Shown: positions 50,721-62,986 of the stretch, piece by piece
How positions within the stretch are numbered: position 1 is the first letter of the stretch
Layout of the letters: each line of letters opens with the position of its first letter
DNA from: Serilophus lunatus
Lineage: Eukaryota > Chordata > Aves > Passeriformes > Eurylaimidae
Assembly (NCBI GenBank): GCA_013399895.1
Contig: VXBA01005468.1
Location: forward strand, 71,587-135,586
Direction of reading: 5' to 3'
DNA: 64,000 bases
The notes under the pieces: model-generated
The model's input: the letters and a program-made list of their open reading frames with translations, nothing else
Database searches by the model: none
Told to the model about the DNA's origin: nothing
Translations under genes and position numbers: made by a program

Positions 50721-50767
50721 TGAATCATTAAGGTGGAAAAAAGCCTACAAGATTACCAAGTTCAGCC
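50721..50767 (-). repeat. CR1 LINE 3' tip remnant, antisense
   Basis: The plus strand reads TGAATCATTAAGGTGGAAAA followed by AAGCCTACAAGATTACCAAG and TTCAGCC. This is the antisense of the CR1 tail type with CCAACCTTAATGATT, the same type as at 46527 and 51421. Only about 47 bp can be followed. Confidence 0.75.
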
Positions 50768-51420
50768 TTTGAAAGGAGAGCCCGGACTTTGGGGGCAGAG
50801 CAGCTGGATTGTGAAACCTGGTGCAAATAATGGAGCTGAGGCTTGTGTACTACTTGCCTTTTCATCATGTTCTGGGTGATCAGGTCTGTGTTACTGTACT
50901 GTCTGAAAGCTCCTTTTATTACTTTATTTTGTAATTCAAACTTATAAAACTGACTCCTACACTGTGGATACTCCCCACAATGAATATGAAACTTTTTTTT
51001 TCCCGAATAGTTTGCAATATGAGCTTAAAAATGAGCTGGTTCTGCAAGTAATCCTTCCAGTTAACTAATTTGCCATAATATCAAGAAAAAGGGAGTATAA
51101 ATTATGTATGAGCACAGTCAAACCAAATGTGTTTGTTACTTGGAAGAAGTGCCCATAAAAGATGTTTAGTTACATTCAGGCACCTCTGCCCAGGAGCCTT
51201 AGCAATGTGCTGAGAAAAAAAGGCACTTTACAATCCACAAACATTAAGACACTGAGTTCCTCTGACATTCCCTGGGAATGTGTCTTCTCGTATAATGACG
51301 TCTTGATTCTGAGCCATTCATTAACACAGAGCTTAATTTTTAGATTTCTATTCACTGTGGCAACAGCCACAGAATGGATATTGTACGTGTGAAGCAGAAT
51401 ATTTGTTATTTGGGGCAATC
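50768..51420. other. Non-coding DNA, no gene seen
   Basis: About 650 bp with no recognisable gene or repeat. Overlapping open frames at 51162-51392 (+) and 51176-51445 (-) are mutual shadows; the latter runs into the CR1 to the right. Confidence 0.5.
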
Positions 51421-51583
51421 TGCTGGAAAGGGGTAGTGCTGCCATCCCTGGAAGTGTTCAAAAAACATGTAGATGGGATGCTTAGGGACATGATTTAGTG
51501 GCAGACACAGCAGTTTTGGCTTAATGGTTGGACTCAATTATCTTAGAGGTGTTTTCCAGTATCTATTTTACCTGTTTCTATAA
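51421..51583 (+). repeat. CR1 LINE 3' end, about 160 bp, sense
   Basis: Reads TGCTGGAAAGGGGTAGTGCT, GCCATCCCTGGAAGTGTTCA, AAAAACATGTAGATGGGATG, GGACATGATTTAGTGGCAGA, TTAATGGTTGGACTCAATTA and TCTTAGAGGTGTTTTCCAGT, then an eroded tail. It is a CR1 subfamily with the GGTTGGACT..ATCTTAGAGGT ending. 5' truncated and inert. Confidence 0.9.
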
Positions 51584-53842
51584 AATGCTGAGGAGTGTCC
51601 CTCTCGTTTCAAGATTTTTCCATCTCAATTTTGCCAGTAAATAGGAATTTACTTTCAACATAATCCTATGTGTTTTCTTTATGAAAACAATCAATCTCAG
51701 GAAAAAGTTTGTGGTTTTTTTCTGGGTTTATCATTATTATTTTTTATTAAGCTGGAATGAAGGGAATTAACTGTGTTTTTATGTTCCCAGGTCTCTGTAT
51801 GGGGGATCTGAGTACAGGTCCCTCCTGTGGCTGGAGAGAGTCAAAACTACATTGCTGATCTCCTGAAGCAGAAAAAATTCAATAGCAGTCATTCAGAAAG
51901 CCTCATTTTCAAATATCCAATATGTCTATGGTGTTGGCACATCGCTAAAAAAGGAGGAGAACCGATTTTAAATCTCTCCTTTAGAGTAGGCAGGATGAGC
52001 TTTCAGTAACAGATCTCCTCACTCCTCTGGGTGCCTGGGATTTTCGGACATTTGCAATGGAGAAGAGTGTCTCTGGTTCCTTTCTGTTTGGGTTGACTTC
52101 TTTCACATGTTCTGCTTGGGGAAAAGGTTATCCGTTCATCTATCTGTTGATAAGGGCATTTAATTTCTGGTTTTTCCCCCCGAAGTCCCACTAGAAAGTT
52201 TAGAGGACTCCTACATAAGCTTGATACCCTCCCTAGTTTTATTAATTTAATCCTCTCCATGCCTTCTATAGGAAAATGAAGCACTTAACCTTGATAAAGT
52301 ATAAATGAAATAAACTAAAATTCAGGAAAATAAATGTGATTGAAACTTTGGAAAATTTATACGGTATCCCCAAGTCACGACAAAGTGATACAGTGACTTC
52401 TGAGACCCAAGAGAGCTTTAGGAATGTGTGCTTGCCACTTATCTTGAACTGTCTGAGAAACCAGTGGTATATCCCCGTTCAATTTTTGTTGAGAGTCTAC
52501 TTTGGAGGAAAATCTGGTTGCCACAAGTCATTGCACAGCACAGAGGAGTCTCATCACCTTTCAATTCAGGCAAAACTAAGAGGTACTCTTCAAAAATACA
52601 CTTGATGTACTGCAGAACACACTGAGTCCCTGTTCATAGGTCTAAAGATAACCTGAAAATAATCCAACGTTTAAAAGTGTAAAATGATCCTAAACAGCAG
52701 CTTCACCCTGCAGAGCTGATCCTGTTGCACCATACTCATTTCTTGTATAGAAATAATATAATGTTGAATTAGAATGAGTACCTTAGTTTACATGAGATAT
52801 ATTCCGTTGTTGTCCTGATCTTGCTAAAGCATGACAATTTTCTTCATTCAAGGAGTGGGTGAGAATGACTTTTCCAGTGAAAATCTGATTGCACATCCCT
52901 TGATTGCAAAGGGAAAAAGTTCCTTGCACAGCGTAGAAAATAAGTAGTCCTTTTCTTTGGGTCGAGAGTCACTTAATAAAGAATGAAGACAATCAGTAAG
53001 ATTTACAAAACTGGAATAATTCATACTTTACCATCTTCAAAAATATTCCTATTTCCTCAAATACTCTTTTTATCACAGGCCTCTTTCCTAAACCACAATC
53101 CTCAAATTAAGAAGTCTAATAAAACATATGTAGTCACTTCACTTTTCTCTTTTAGGAGTGAAACAAACCTCTGAGAGATTTTGACGTTTTTTCCCTTTTA
53201 GAGAAAGAGAAATTAGACTGAACTAATCAGCATAAATTGTATGGGGAACATTATGAGTCATCATGAGGAAATTCTGCTTCGTCTTTATTTAAAAAGAAAT
53301 AAAAAATGAAGATTTTTAAAATTACTGAAAGAAAAGGAAGATTAACTGCACTCTGAATGCAAGAGCTTTCCAGGAGACCAAATAAGTCTTCTATAAACTG
53401 ATTTGCCTTTCTGACTGCGATTTAGTAGAGTGACACCTAATTTGTTCTGAGAGTCATTGATGCCTCAAACACAATGGAGGATGACAGCTTGCATAACCTC
53501 TCTTTCAGCTCTCATCTCATTTATTCTGTTTGAAGTCGGGTTCCGACAAGAGAGAGGCACAGAATTAATATTACCTTAGATCAGCTCAGTCTCCAGAGGG
53601 AGCAGCAAAAGCTTTCCTGGAAACAATAAACCCTTTAAACATGACAGGAGGAATAGGACCTTAGGAGGTATCTGAAAGTATCCATTATTAAAGAAAGAAA
53701 AAATACATATATCTATGTGGGTCACTTTGATTGTGGTTTTTTGGTTTTGGGGTTTTTTTCACCTTAACAAGAAAAGATGAGCTACTGCCAGTCTTACAAA
53801 CAAATTTAAAGATGTTAGATAGTTTGTAGTTAACATCTACAT

Positions 53843-53845
<3 letters not shown>

Positions 53846-53908
<63 letters not shown>
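53846..53908. repeat. (CA)n microsatellite, about 31 units
   Basis: Uninterrupted AC dinucleotide repeat of 63 bp, followed by ACATACATA. Almost certainly length-polymorphic. It encodes the artefactual CV repeat of a minus-strand open frame. Confidence 0.98.
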
Positions 53909-53912
<4 letters not shown>

Positions 53913-54316
53913 TACATATGTTTTCTTTTCTGTTATTGTAGCAGAGTCCCTAGCCATGGATGGTATTTGTTTTGACTTTGAAATTCCCTGCTTGTTTGAT
54001 CTGGTTCCTTTCCAATTTAAGATAAAAAATCAGGAAGGGAAATTCCCATCACATCTGATAGTTTATAAGGTCAAATTTAATTATTGCAATTTGCATTTAA
54101 AATTAACATAACACTTTTAAAGTAAATCAGAGGAAGCCAAAGAGATTACTTGTGCAGACAGCTTTGTAGAAGGAACAAAAATAAAGATGCACGACAATGT
54201 CTGTGTGGCTGTGTACGCTTTAATCCGTCTACAGAACACCAGTATGGGTAAAACTGGCACAGTTCCATTCAGGTAATAAAACTACAGTGAATTATGCCAG
54301 CTAGCGGTCAGTCCTT

Positions 54317-54355
54317 GTGTGTATATATATATAAATATATATATATACACACATT
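54317..54355. repeat. TG/TA/CA compound microsatellite with dyad symmetry
   Basis: TGTGTG leads into TATATATATA, then an AAATA interruption, then TATATATATA, then CACACA. The two ends are reverse complements, giving a nearly self-complementary tract. A second TA tract occurs at 54449-54464. Confidence 0.9.
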
Positions 54356-54448
54356 TGATTTTAAATATACATCCATTTAATACTTATAATTTTTATATAC
54401 ATGTGCGTGTGTGAGCCTGATTGAAAAATTAGATACTTGAAGGGAAAG

Positions 54449-54464
54449 TATATATATATATATA
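54449..54464. repeat. (TA)n microsatellite, about 8 units
   Basis: Short clean TA repeat between AGTA and AAGACT, 94 bp after the compound microsatellite. Confidence 0.9.
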
Positions 54465-54713
54465 AAGACTAGAAATTTTGTTGTTTATCTAAAATTTTTA
54501 CATAAGATATAACTGAAAAAAAAGAAAAAAAATCCCTCTGGGGTTTTAACAACTAAGAGTGGACAGTATTAATACCAGGGATATCCATTAATAAATTATC
54601 TACCCAATGGACAAGCCTTGCAGCATTTTCTTTTTGTGAATTCTCAGTGGACTTCAGATTTCTATCAGCAGACACCCAATTTACATGTGAATCGTGATTT
54701 CATCATATCATAT

Positions 54714-54763
54714 CCTGTCGTTCCACTAGGAATAATTTCCTGTCATTCCACTGTGAATCATTT
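54714..54763. repeat. 25-bp degenerate tandem duplication, two copies
   Basis: CCTGTCGTTCCACTAGGAAT.. (54714-54738) is followed directly by CCTGTCATTCCACTGTGAAT.. (54739-54763). By eye 21 of 25 positions are identical. Confidence 0.85.
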
Positions 54764-55616
54764 CAGGAAAGTACAGATGACTTAATAATTTACAATTAAA
54801 TAGTTCATGTCATGCTGGAACAAACCATGTGAAAAGAATCAGTGTATTTGCCACACAAATGCAAATACCTCTGGGAGCTGCAGGGTGGAGCAGAAGAGAA
54901 AGGAAGGGAGGAGGAAGAGAAGAAGAAAAGGCAATAATTTAATGATGGGCAGGAGAATGGCTGCATGTGGCAGGACAGTGGAATAGGAGACCAATTTTAA
55001 TACAAGTCAGAAAGGAAGACGTAGGTGTAAATGAGGATGTTAAGTACGTTGGAAAGAGAACAACCCAAATACTGCTTTGATGGGAAGAGTGATGTGATGT
55101 AAACCTTTCCTGTTCTGTTGAATACAGGAGAACACTTAACAACCTCAAGGGATGAGCTATAGACCTGACATTACACTTGCCTTCTCACTGAACAATTTAA
55201 TAACTGAATGTCATTTGTCTTCATCCCAAAACCTTCTCCTTCATCTAATCATCCTTATTTAATTTTTGTTGTTGTTATTTTGTCTTTTTTTTTTTTTCTT
55301 TTAATAGACTTTGAATTTCAGCATTTTGTTAGAAGTTCAACAACATTTGTCAGCAGCTTTGAGGAGGTTCTGCATATGGCTTTGTGCTAATCTCTTCACT
55401 TTGACTGTGCCTTTTATCTTATTTTTGATGTGTGGCCAGACCTGCTGCATTCCCTTCCAACTGGAAGAGCAGGGAGAGGAAATATATTCTTGTGGTCTTT
55501 GGTATGGTACTGCTAGTCCTCTTTTCTGGAAGAGATGCATCTTCCTTCATTTTAGACAGTTACAATACAGATGTATCAATCTGAAATGCTCATCACTGTC
55601 TTTCTTTATGGCCTAC

Positions 55617-55633
55617 AAAAAAAAAAAAAAAAA
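55617..55633. repeat. Poly(A) run, 17 bases
   Basis: A run 83 bp left of an antisense CR1. It encodes the lysine run in the rejected 158-codon frame. Confidence 0.88.
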
Positions 55634-55716
55634 GTGTTTTAAAGCAAGTTTATTTGGTCCTACATTAAACACTTGTATTCAAGAACAGATTAATTCCAAT
55701 CTAAAACTTCCTACTT

Positions 55717-55859
55717 CACAGAATCCTAGAAACATAGAAAGAATTGAGTTCCAACCCCCTGCCATGGGAAGGGATACCTTCCACTAGACCAAGTTGCTCC
55801 AAGTCCTGTCCAATCTTGCCTTGAACAGGAATAGGACAGAAACTGCTTCTCTGGACACA
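55717..55859 (-). repeat. CR1 LINE fragment, about 140 bp, antisense
   Basis: The plus strand reads CACAGAATCCTAGAAACATA, then TTGAGTTCCAACCCCCTGCC, ATGGGAAGGGATACCTTCCA, CTAGACCAAGTTGCTCCAAG and GTCCAATCTTGCCTTGAACA, then CTGCTTCTCTGGACACA. It is a typical antisense CR1 3' end. Relative to the usual layout, the block between CCTTGAACA and the TCTCTGG block is rearranged or diverged. A 21-base poly(A) follows directly on the right, at the element's truncated 5' side. Confidence 0.9.
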
Positions 55860-55862
55860 TGG

Positions 55863-55883
55863 AAAAAAAAAAAAAAAAAAAAA
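55863..55883. repeat. Poly(A) run, 21 bases, at the truncation edge of CR1
   Basis: Pure A run abutting the 5'-truncated edge of the antisense CR1 at 55717-55859. CR1 does not end in poly(A), so this is a simple repeat or a target-site feature and not its tail. Confidence 0.85.
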
Positions 55884-58800
55884 TAACATCCAAATGCATA
55901 ATTTCTTTTTTATAAAAACACCAAACAAAACAAAAAACCCCACAACAAACTATAATAAAAGCCCAGATAGAAATATATACATGTTAGATATTCAAAAGTA
56001 GGTGCAATTAATACCTACTTTCAAGTGAGGCTATTTTGGCAATGCAGGTAATAGGATGAATGTTGGAAAGATTTTTTGAACACAAAGAATATACCTCTGC
56101 ATAGCAAAGCAAACAGACAAAAGGTGACCTTCTAACTGAGATCTAAAATAAAATCACTTACCTACTAGACAAACAACCCTTGGGAAAACATTCTACCAGG
56201 GTGAGTCATCATGAAGAAGGACAAAACTTAAAACTTAGAACACAAGGGCAGAGGAAAAGAGAAAAAAATTAGTCCTTTGATGCTGTATAACTGTCAGGAT
56301 AAATTCCTTTCATTGCATTACTTTAGTTGTCTACAATGAGGGCAAAGCAAAAGGTGTTGTACATCTCTACAACCATACTTCAAATTTGGTCTTTAAGCTT
56401 TGAGTGTAAATAGAGAAATAGTGAAGAGTCAATGAAAAATGCAGTTTCACTAAAATAATCTTTACTGTAAGGTTTGTATCCAGCTTGTAAAGAACGTTGA
56501 GCCATTCTATATAGAAATTCTCAATCAAGTTTAAGAGCAGAATTCATATGGAAAAGTGGTGCCTGGGTAAATAGTTTTCTGAAGGCAAGGTGTGTTGAAT
56601 AGTGGAAAATTAAATTAACTCCCATAGAAGTTTACTTCCAGCTTACTCCATGTGATGGCTGAAAATAGTCAAACAAGTTATATCAATAAAAGTCCCCACA
56701 TATTCAGTGGAATTAATACCAAAGATCACACAGTAATTTACAAATAGCAATTAATTCTCTTTATGTCACCCCAAGACATAATTGATAAAAGCTATTTAAT
56801 CTGCGGGTGGACTTACAGTCCATAACAAAACAAGTAAGAAGAAAATAAAAATCCTGGCTGTATTTCAGAGAAGTACAGACAGTGACTCCAAGTTACATTC
56901 TGTAAGTCTTTCATCTAGCTTCCCTTCGGAGCGAGATTGAAAAAGTAATGATAGAAACTGTCTTTGTAACAGCAACATTGTGAGTATAGCAGCCTTCCAG
57001 GACTAAGAAAGCTATGTTCAATCCCACCCTGCAGGAATTTAGTCTATTTCTCTCCTTACATCTAAAGAATCTTGAAAAGTTTTTGTGCTAAATGACAGAA
57101 CTTTAACAGGGCACCAGGAATGTGGTACTGCCCTTCTCAATTCATAATAGGGCTGTATCACAGGTTATGTTACAAATGGAGGTGGAAGCATTCTCTGCTC
57201 TGCAATAATTTTCATTTTATAGGCATGAATTAAAGATTAATTAATTGGACTCAAGAAAAAGAAGAATAAAATTAAATGAATGAGTATATCCTTAAATGTC
57301 CAGCTATAAATAGACTCTAGTGCTTGCTCTTGATTCTTTATCTTGCCCAGCTGATAAAAAACCAACAGTTATTCTGTTTATTATCAGGCTCTACTAGGAA
57401 TGCGGAGATGACATTTGAAACATTATGAGGAAAAAAAAAATTGACCCCTCATTTTTTGAGGCTTTCTTGGATCACCAAAATTTCATATGAATGTAGCAAA
57501 AAGACATGCAATGCTTTAAAAAAAATAGTTTTTGTAAATTAATGAGTTCCAGAGAGACATTTGAGACTGTAATTAGAATGAGCTATGGTACACCCCCAAA
57601 CACTAAGCAAAGATACAGAAAAGGATAAGATCTGGAATTATACTCTTGTCTTTCATGCTTCTCAATCGAGTATGTTGGATGCTTTTGGTATGAAGAAGAT
57701 CCTCTTATCATGCACAGTGCATGTGTACCTGACAGAGGATTCCATCTTTTCCTGCTGTTATAGGATCTATGTACAGGATCTGCAGGTCCTTTTGCCTCTT
57801 CCCTGGGTAGTTATGTAGCTCTCCGGCCAAGGGATCTCCTCCGTTCCTGTACGTGTATTTTTTACCACATGGTGTGAGAAAGTAGAGAAGATCTATAATG
57901 CAAATGCAAGTAACATGTCCAAAATAAAAAGGGAGACATATCAGAAACTTCTGCCTCAAGTTCAGCATTACTATGGTATTTTCTGTGATATGGGATCTCC
58001 ATTTGATGTATCTGTATAACTAAGGTTCATTCTCAACATTTCTAATTAGAATGCTAACTAATCACCACCACGTGTTACATACAGAATGGATAATGGTATT
58101 TCATTCTCTTGGCAAAGCTTTAGACATGTTATTTGTCTTAGAAAATATAAGTAATATTAATTATTAGTAGTATTTCATGCCACTGCCCATTTCCTCATCG
58201 TGGGGTGAAATACTTAAGTGCATGCAACCACATTAATTTTCATTAATGATGTCAATTAGCAAGCAGTTATAAATTTTTAATAATACTGTAGCGATATAAA
58301 TCCTTATTAGAATATTTTCATTAATTTTTATCAGCCCCATAACCAGCTAAATAACTTAATTCCTCTGCTGTGGATTTGTCATTTCTGTCCCAAGTTCCTT
58401 GAACAGTGTTTAGGGTCTTAATCAATTTTCTCCCCAAACAAAGAATTAATGACAATCTCAGCCTTTCCCATTTGACCTGAAATTGGTACATCCTTCAGAA
58501 AATTCTGGGTGAAGCAATCCAGGAGTAGAAAGCAACACTTCCTGTAAAGCTGTTTTTGTTCTCACCCCAGTTTATCTGGCTCAGTGTGAGGCGTCTGGCC
58601 ATGTTTCTCAGCTAGGTTGTCATTATATCCACGGAAAAGCAATCCTCTCTAAATTAAGTTTATTGTTAAATGTCTGTTTTTTAAATTAGGTGATTCATAG
58701 TTGGATAAACTGGAAATATTTGGGGATGAGAGACCAAATGAAAAGGTTTGGTTATGTTTCATTTTGGAAGGCAGCAAGACAGGTGAATGTTTCATCTGCT

Positions 58801-61717
58801 CAACCTCCAAAATACCAAGAACTTTGGTTCTCTGGGTGAAATTATGTTGCCTAACTTTGGGTGTGTCATATCTTCCTATATGCTCTGAGCTTCCTCACCC
58901 AGCCTCCATCTGTCACTCTGTGAATCTGCAGGTCTCCAGTAGCTGGGCTGCATCTCTCAGGCCTGTGCAGCTGTGTCAAGACACTTCAAAGTATTTAACT
59001 GGATTTAGACATCTCCGGGTCTCTAATCTGTTGTGATGAAGTGAAAATTTCCTTGATGAAACAACATGCTATAGATTTCTTTGAGAACTCACGTTTTTTT
59101 ATTCATATGTCTGTTTTCAGCCAATCCAAATACACTTTTCTTGGAGGGGTTGTTGGGGAGCAGGTTGGTAGTTTAACCCTCAGGTTTCCCCTAGGTCTAG
59201 TTGTGAGAGCAATGGAATGCCACGTTTCAGGTTTCATTGTTTAAAAATTTCATTGATGTCCTAAAGAAGGAGACAGGATAACTACAAAACTGACCAGCCT
59301 GATGAAACGAAGAGGACGAATTACAGAATTGTTTCCATGTCCTTATAAATTAACATCTATTACTCACAATAATTTTATCAATGTTTTTATGTAGGGAAAA
59401 AAAATAAAATCAAGAATTACTCAGCAGTTAAAATTCCAGAAAGACAAGTAAAAGAACTCATAGAAAGGAAGAAAAAGGTTCTGTAGAAAGTATGTAAGAC
59501 AAAAACTGATGTTCAACAAATGCAAAAGACAGCTCTGTTTTATCTAAAAGGCATTGAGGCAGCAGGTTAGTAAGTGAGTAGAAACACTCATGTCAGACTA
59601 AGTGTAGAGAGACTTCTGGAAATAGACATCAGATGATGGATGTTCCCTGAAACTTCTCACACAGCATTGCCATATCCATGCGAATATGTCACAGACTGAT
59701 CCTCTCACCACAGAAGGAACACAAAGACATAATGTTGCCATTATTTTTAACCATGACCATATTTTGTCCATTATCTAGGCTTCCTTTTTTTCACCACCAT
59801 GTAATCCCCTCACACAGGCTTTGCATCCTGCCATCTTCAACTGGAAAAGCTAATAATCAAAATTATTCAACTACTGACACTCTTCTGCATTCGCTCAGTT
59901 AATTCAACATCTGTAATGTGCTTTCACCTAATGGCAGTTTAACATCCCTGTTTGGTAATGGAACAGACACCAGCTTCCAAATGCCTCTGTCTTGGCAAAG
60001 GGAAATAGGGCTATCACAATTAGCATGAATCAGTGCATCCAGCACTGTTCTGCATGGCTCTTTTTAACCCAACAGTAATTTTAATAATAGGGTTATGTCT
60101 GCCCCTAGTAATTGGAGGGATCCCTGAGTTAGTGCCAATTGAGCTGATGTATCCACGCAAACAAGTGAAAAGGCATGCACAAATACTTATTTATACTCTT
60201 AAAGGAGGGGAACTTTGTTAGTAAAGGTTTCCATGAGGTAGGAGGACTCACTGATGTGGCCACAGTATGTCTAGCACCAAAGATGCCCTGTCCATACTGC
60301 AAGTGTCTGCTCAGTGGGGTTCCCCCAGGTGCTGTAGCTTTTCAGAAACAAAGGGTTTAAGTAAGGTACTAGACAGGATGATTCATCACCCCACACTCTT
60401 TTCATGGGAGGGAGAGGGGTGGGTTGGAGAGGGAAATGGAGCACAGTTTCTACAGGCTAAGTAATGTCTTGAATGAGGATATTGTCCTGGCAATGATGAA
60501 GCGACCTTCTCTCTCCCTGTTTATGACTGCAAAGGAAGCCCGGAATGGACAGGAACATAAATGCAAGGCCTAAATTGGTATAAATGAGCCCAGGCAACAA
60601 TGACTGAAAGAGCTGCCAGCTCTCAGATGGCTGTCGGGTTTTTTTATGCAACTGGGATCTTTTTTTTTGCTTGTATTTGCATGTGGGTCGCCTGTAATTG
60701 AAGTTGAGTAGTTTAATACCCAATGAAAGAATATGTAAGATGCCTTTTCCTGCACCCTTGCATCCTGCACCAGGTCAACTGCCTGTTTGTTTACCTCTTA
60801 GGGAACTTTATACATATTTTTAAGGCACCATCAATTCCCAATCACAAACAACTAGCACGTAATCGCCTGTATTTTTCAGACCAAGGCAGAAGTGCTTGTG
60901 CCAGTACCTGTTAGATTTGATTGGACGAGGTCACATAGAAGAACATTAAGAAATGGAGACAGAAACGTCAAAGCATTTGCAACAGGAACAGCAACCACCC
61001 CACTCATATCAACAGGGGGGAAATAGAAGCATAAACCAAATTGTATCCAAATGATTGCGATTGGAGCACATGTGTTATGGGAAAGGTTTGAAGTTAGCAC
61101 ATGTGCTGATATAGCAATATGATGAAGAAGGGAAAAAAAAAATAAAATCCAGCATTCAGTGTCTTTGCAGCACAGATGGTTGGGTTTGCTTTGCTGGCCT
61201 AGTTGTTCATTAAAATGAATCAGATGGATCTGGCTATCCCAAACTGTTAGTATATGTCTCTGCCTTATTATTCTCTGCTTTGTAACAATGGTGATACTAT
61301 TCTACCCATGGGCCAAACAATGCTTAGATATGGATCACACAATATACTGATGGTGGGCTGTCGATGTCTTAACTAACAATCCACTCAGTGAAATCTAGGA
61401 AAAAGTACAAAACACCAACTAGATCACATCTGTGGTCAAACCATGTTTTACAAAATCACTTAGTAGGTACTACACAGTCTGTAACCAAGTATGTGTGATT
61501 ATTTACATCTTCACAAATGACATCAACTTTTGGGTATCTATTTGCCTTTTACATTTGGAAAGTACTGAGTGACAAATTCTGCAGAATATATGTTGTTAAT
61601 TTTATGTTTTTTGTGTATGTGGTTTTATTTTTTTACATAGGAAAGGATCTGTATAATGCAAAGAACACCACAGCTTTCCTCTGGTTTTTTTTTCCCCTCT
61701 TCTTTTTTCTTCCCCCA

Positions 61718-61765
<48 letters not shown>

Positions 61766-62986
61766 TGTAATAACAATTTTNTTTTTTTTTTTTTTTTAAC
61801 CTTCCGGAGAATGAATAACAGTTATGAAGAGTGTGGTGATATATAGCCCAGTTACATAGCCATAAAGTGTAAATTTCCAACATGAGACGCCTGTGGGGAG
61901 GGTAGATTTTCCTTCAGCCTCACAAGTCCCACTGATGTTAATGAAGGAGGCATGTCTACAACACCCCTCACTGAATAATTTACATCTGCACAGACAGAAA
62001 GTCAGAAGGCAAAGCTGGAGACACATCAGAAAGCTGGCTTTAAATCAAGACAAAAGTTTGCCTGTGTTTGTGGGTGGTTTATTATTATAAAAAGAAAGCA
62101 ATGTAAAGTGAAATTAAAGCTATCCGCTCGATTTTGAGGGCTTCAAGATAGGGGGATGGTTGGGGTTTAATGGGAGGGGCAGGAAACTAAAATATATGAA
62201 ACATGGCTGAAAGATAAAGAGAGGTTAAAAGAGGAAAATTAATTGTAAAGGTTAAATGAACCACACATGATTGCATAAAAAAAAGCAAATTTAAAGTAGT
62301 TGTTTTGGAACTTCTTTCACAAATACATTGCTTTGTTAGTCAACAAAGAACAGAAAAATCCAGGAAGGTTGTTTGAAATAAGGGATATTTGAGAATCAAC
62401 TATAATTTTCAATTACTGGTTGTGTTTTAGATCAGCAACTAAGACCAAGATTTCAAAAAATTTCAGATGTCAAGACATAGACAGCCAGGGGCATCATTAA
62501 GAATACAATTTATCAGATTCATTTCCTAGAGGCATATAACAAAAGATAGATTCACATAACGGTACCTACACCAGTCCTAGGTTGATCAGATGTGTTTCAG
62601 AAGGGATATTACTCCATCATCACAGCTAATTCTTACTGCTCTGAAGATGCACTTTCACTGAGTACTCAGCACTATCATACTGCCCAAATCTTAACTAATT
62701 TCCCTTGGGTAACAAAAAGTCAATATGAAGAACTCTACATATAAGTTTAACGTCTAGAGATGACAAAGGTCCAGATCCCCATAAGGTGTTAAATTACAAA
62801 GGATTGGATCCTCTCTGTTTTTCTAGATAAGGATCAACTACTTCCTTCCTGGAGAAGTTTTGTTGATTTTTTATTCAAGTTGTGGGTAAAACCTGAGGTT
62901 TCCCAAAAGACTTAGGAATTCATCCCTTACAAAATACTTCCCTCTTGAATTCTAAACAAATACAGACCAAAAGAACTTATAACACT
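55884..62986. other. Unique non-coding DNA, about 7.1 kb, no gene seen
   Basis: AT-rich. The only repeat of note is the T tract at 61720-61797. ATTA-rich blocks at 58190-58400 and moderately GC-balanced blocks at 60000-60230 and 60600-60770 are candidate conserved non-coding elements (findings). All open frames are under about 112 codons and unrecognised. Confidence 0.5.
61720..61797. repeat. Long poly(T) tract with an ambiguous base
   Basis: About 45 consecutive T (61720-61764), then GTGTAATAACAATTTT, one N at 61781, then about 16 T. A pyrimidine-rich run (61684-61719) precedes it. Base calling is unreliable here, and the true length or continuity is uncertain. Poly-phenylalanine or poly-lysine open frames across it are artefacts. 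Confidence 0.93.

Larger units (their letters stand above)
51584..55716. other. Unique non-coding DNA with microsatellites, no gene seen
   Basis: About 4.1 kb. The (CA)n, (TA)n and TA/TG repeats of 53.8-54.5 kb and a 25-bp tandem duplication at 54714-54763 lie here. Open frames are short and unrecognised. The 158-codon frame at 55311-55787 is rejected as an artefact (see the rejected list). Confidence 0.5.

Noticed and set aside
53688..53957. Minus-strand frame with a CVCVCV run
   Set aside because: It is a translation of the CA microsatellite.
55311..55787. Longest open frame, 158 codons, plus strand
   Set aside because: It reads through an A17 homopolymer (lysine run) and its C-terminal part (NPRNIERIEFQPPAMGRD) is translated antisense CR1. 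No homology or coding bias is seen in the remainder.
61517..61883. Open frames with poly-phenylalanine or poly-lysine
   Set aside because: Both cross the long poly(T) tract and an N; they are homopolymer artefacts.
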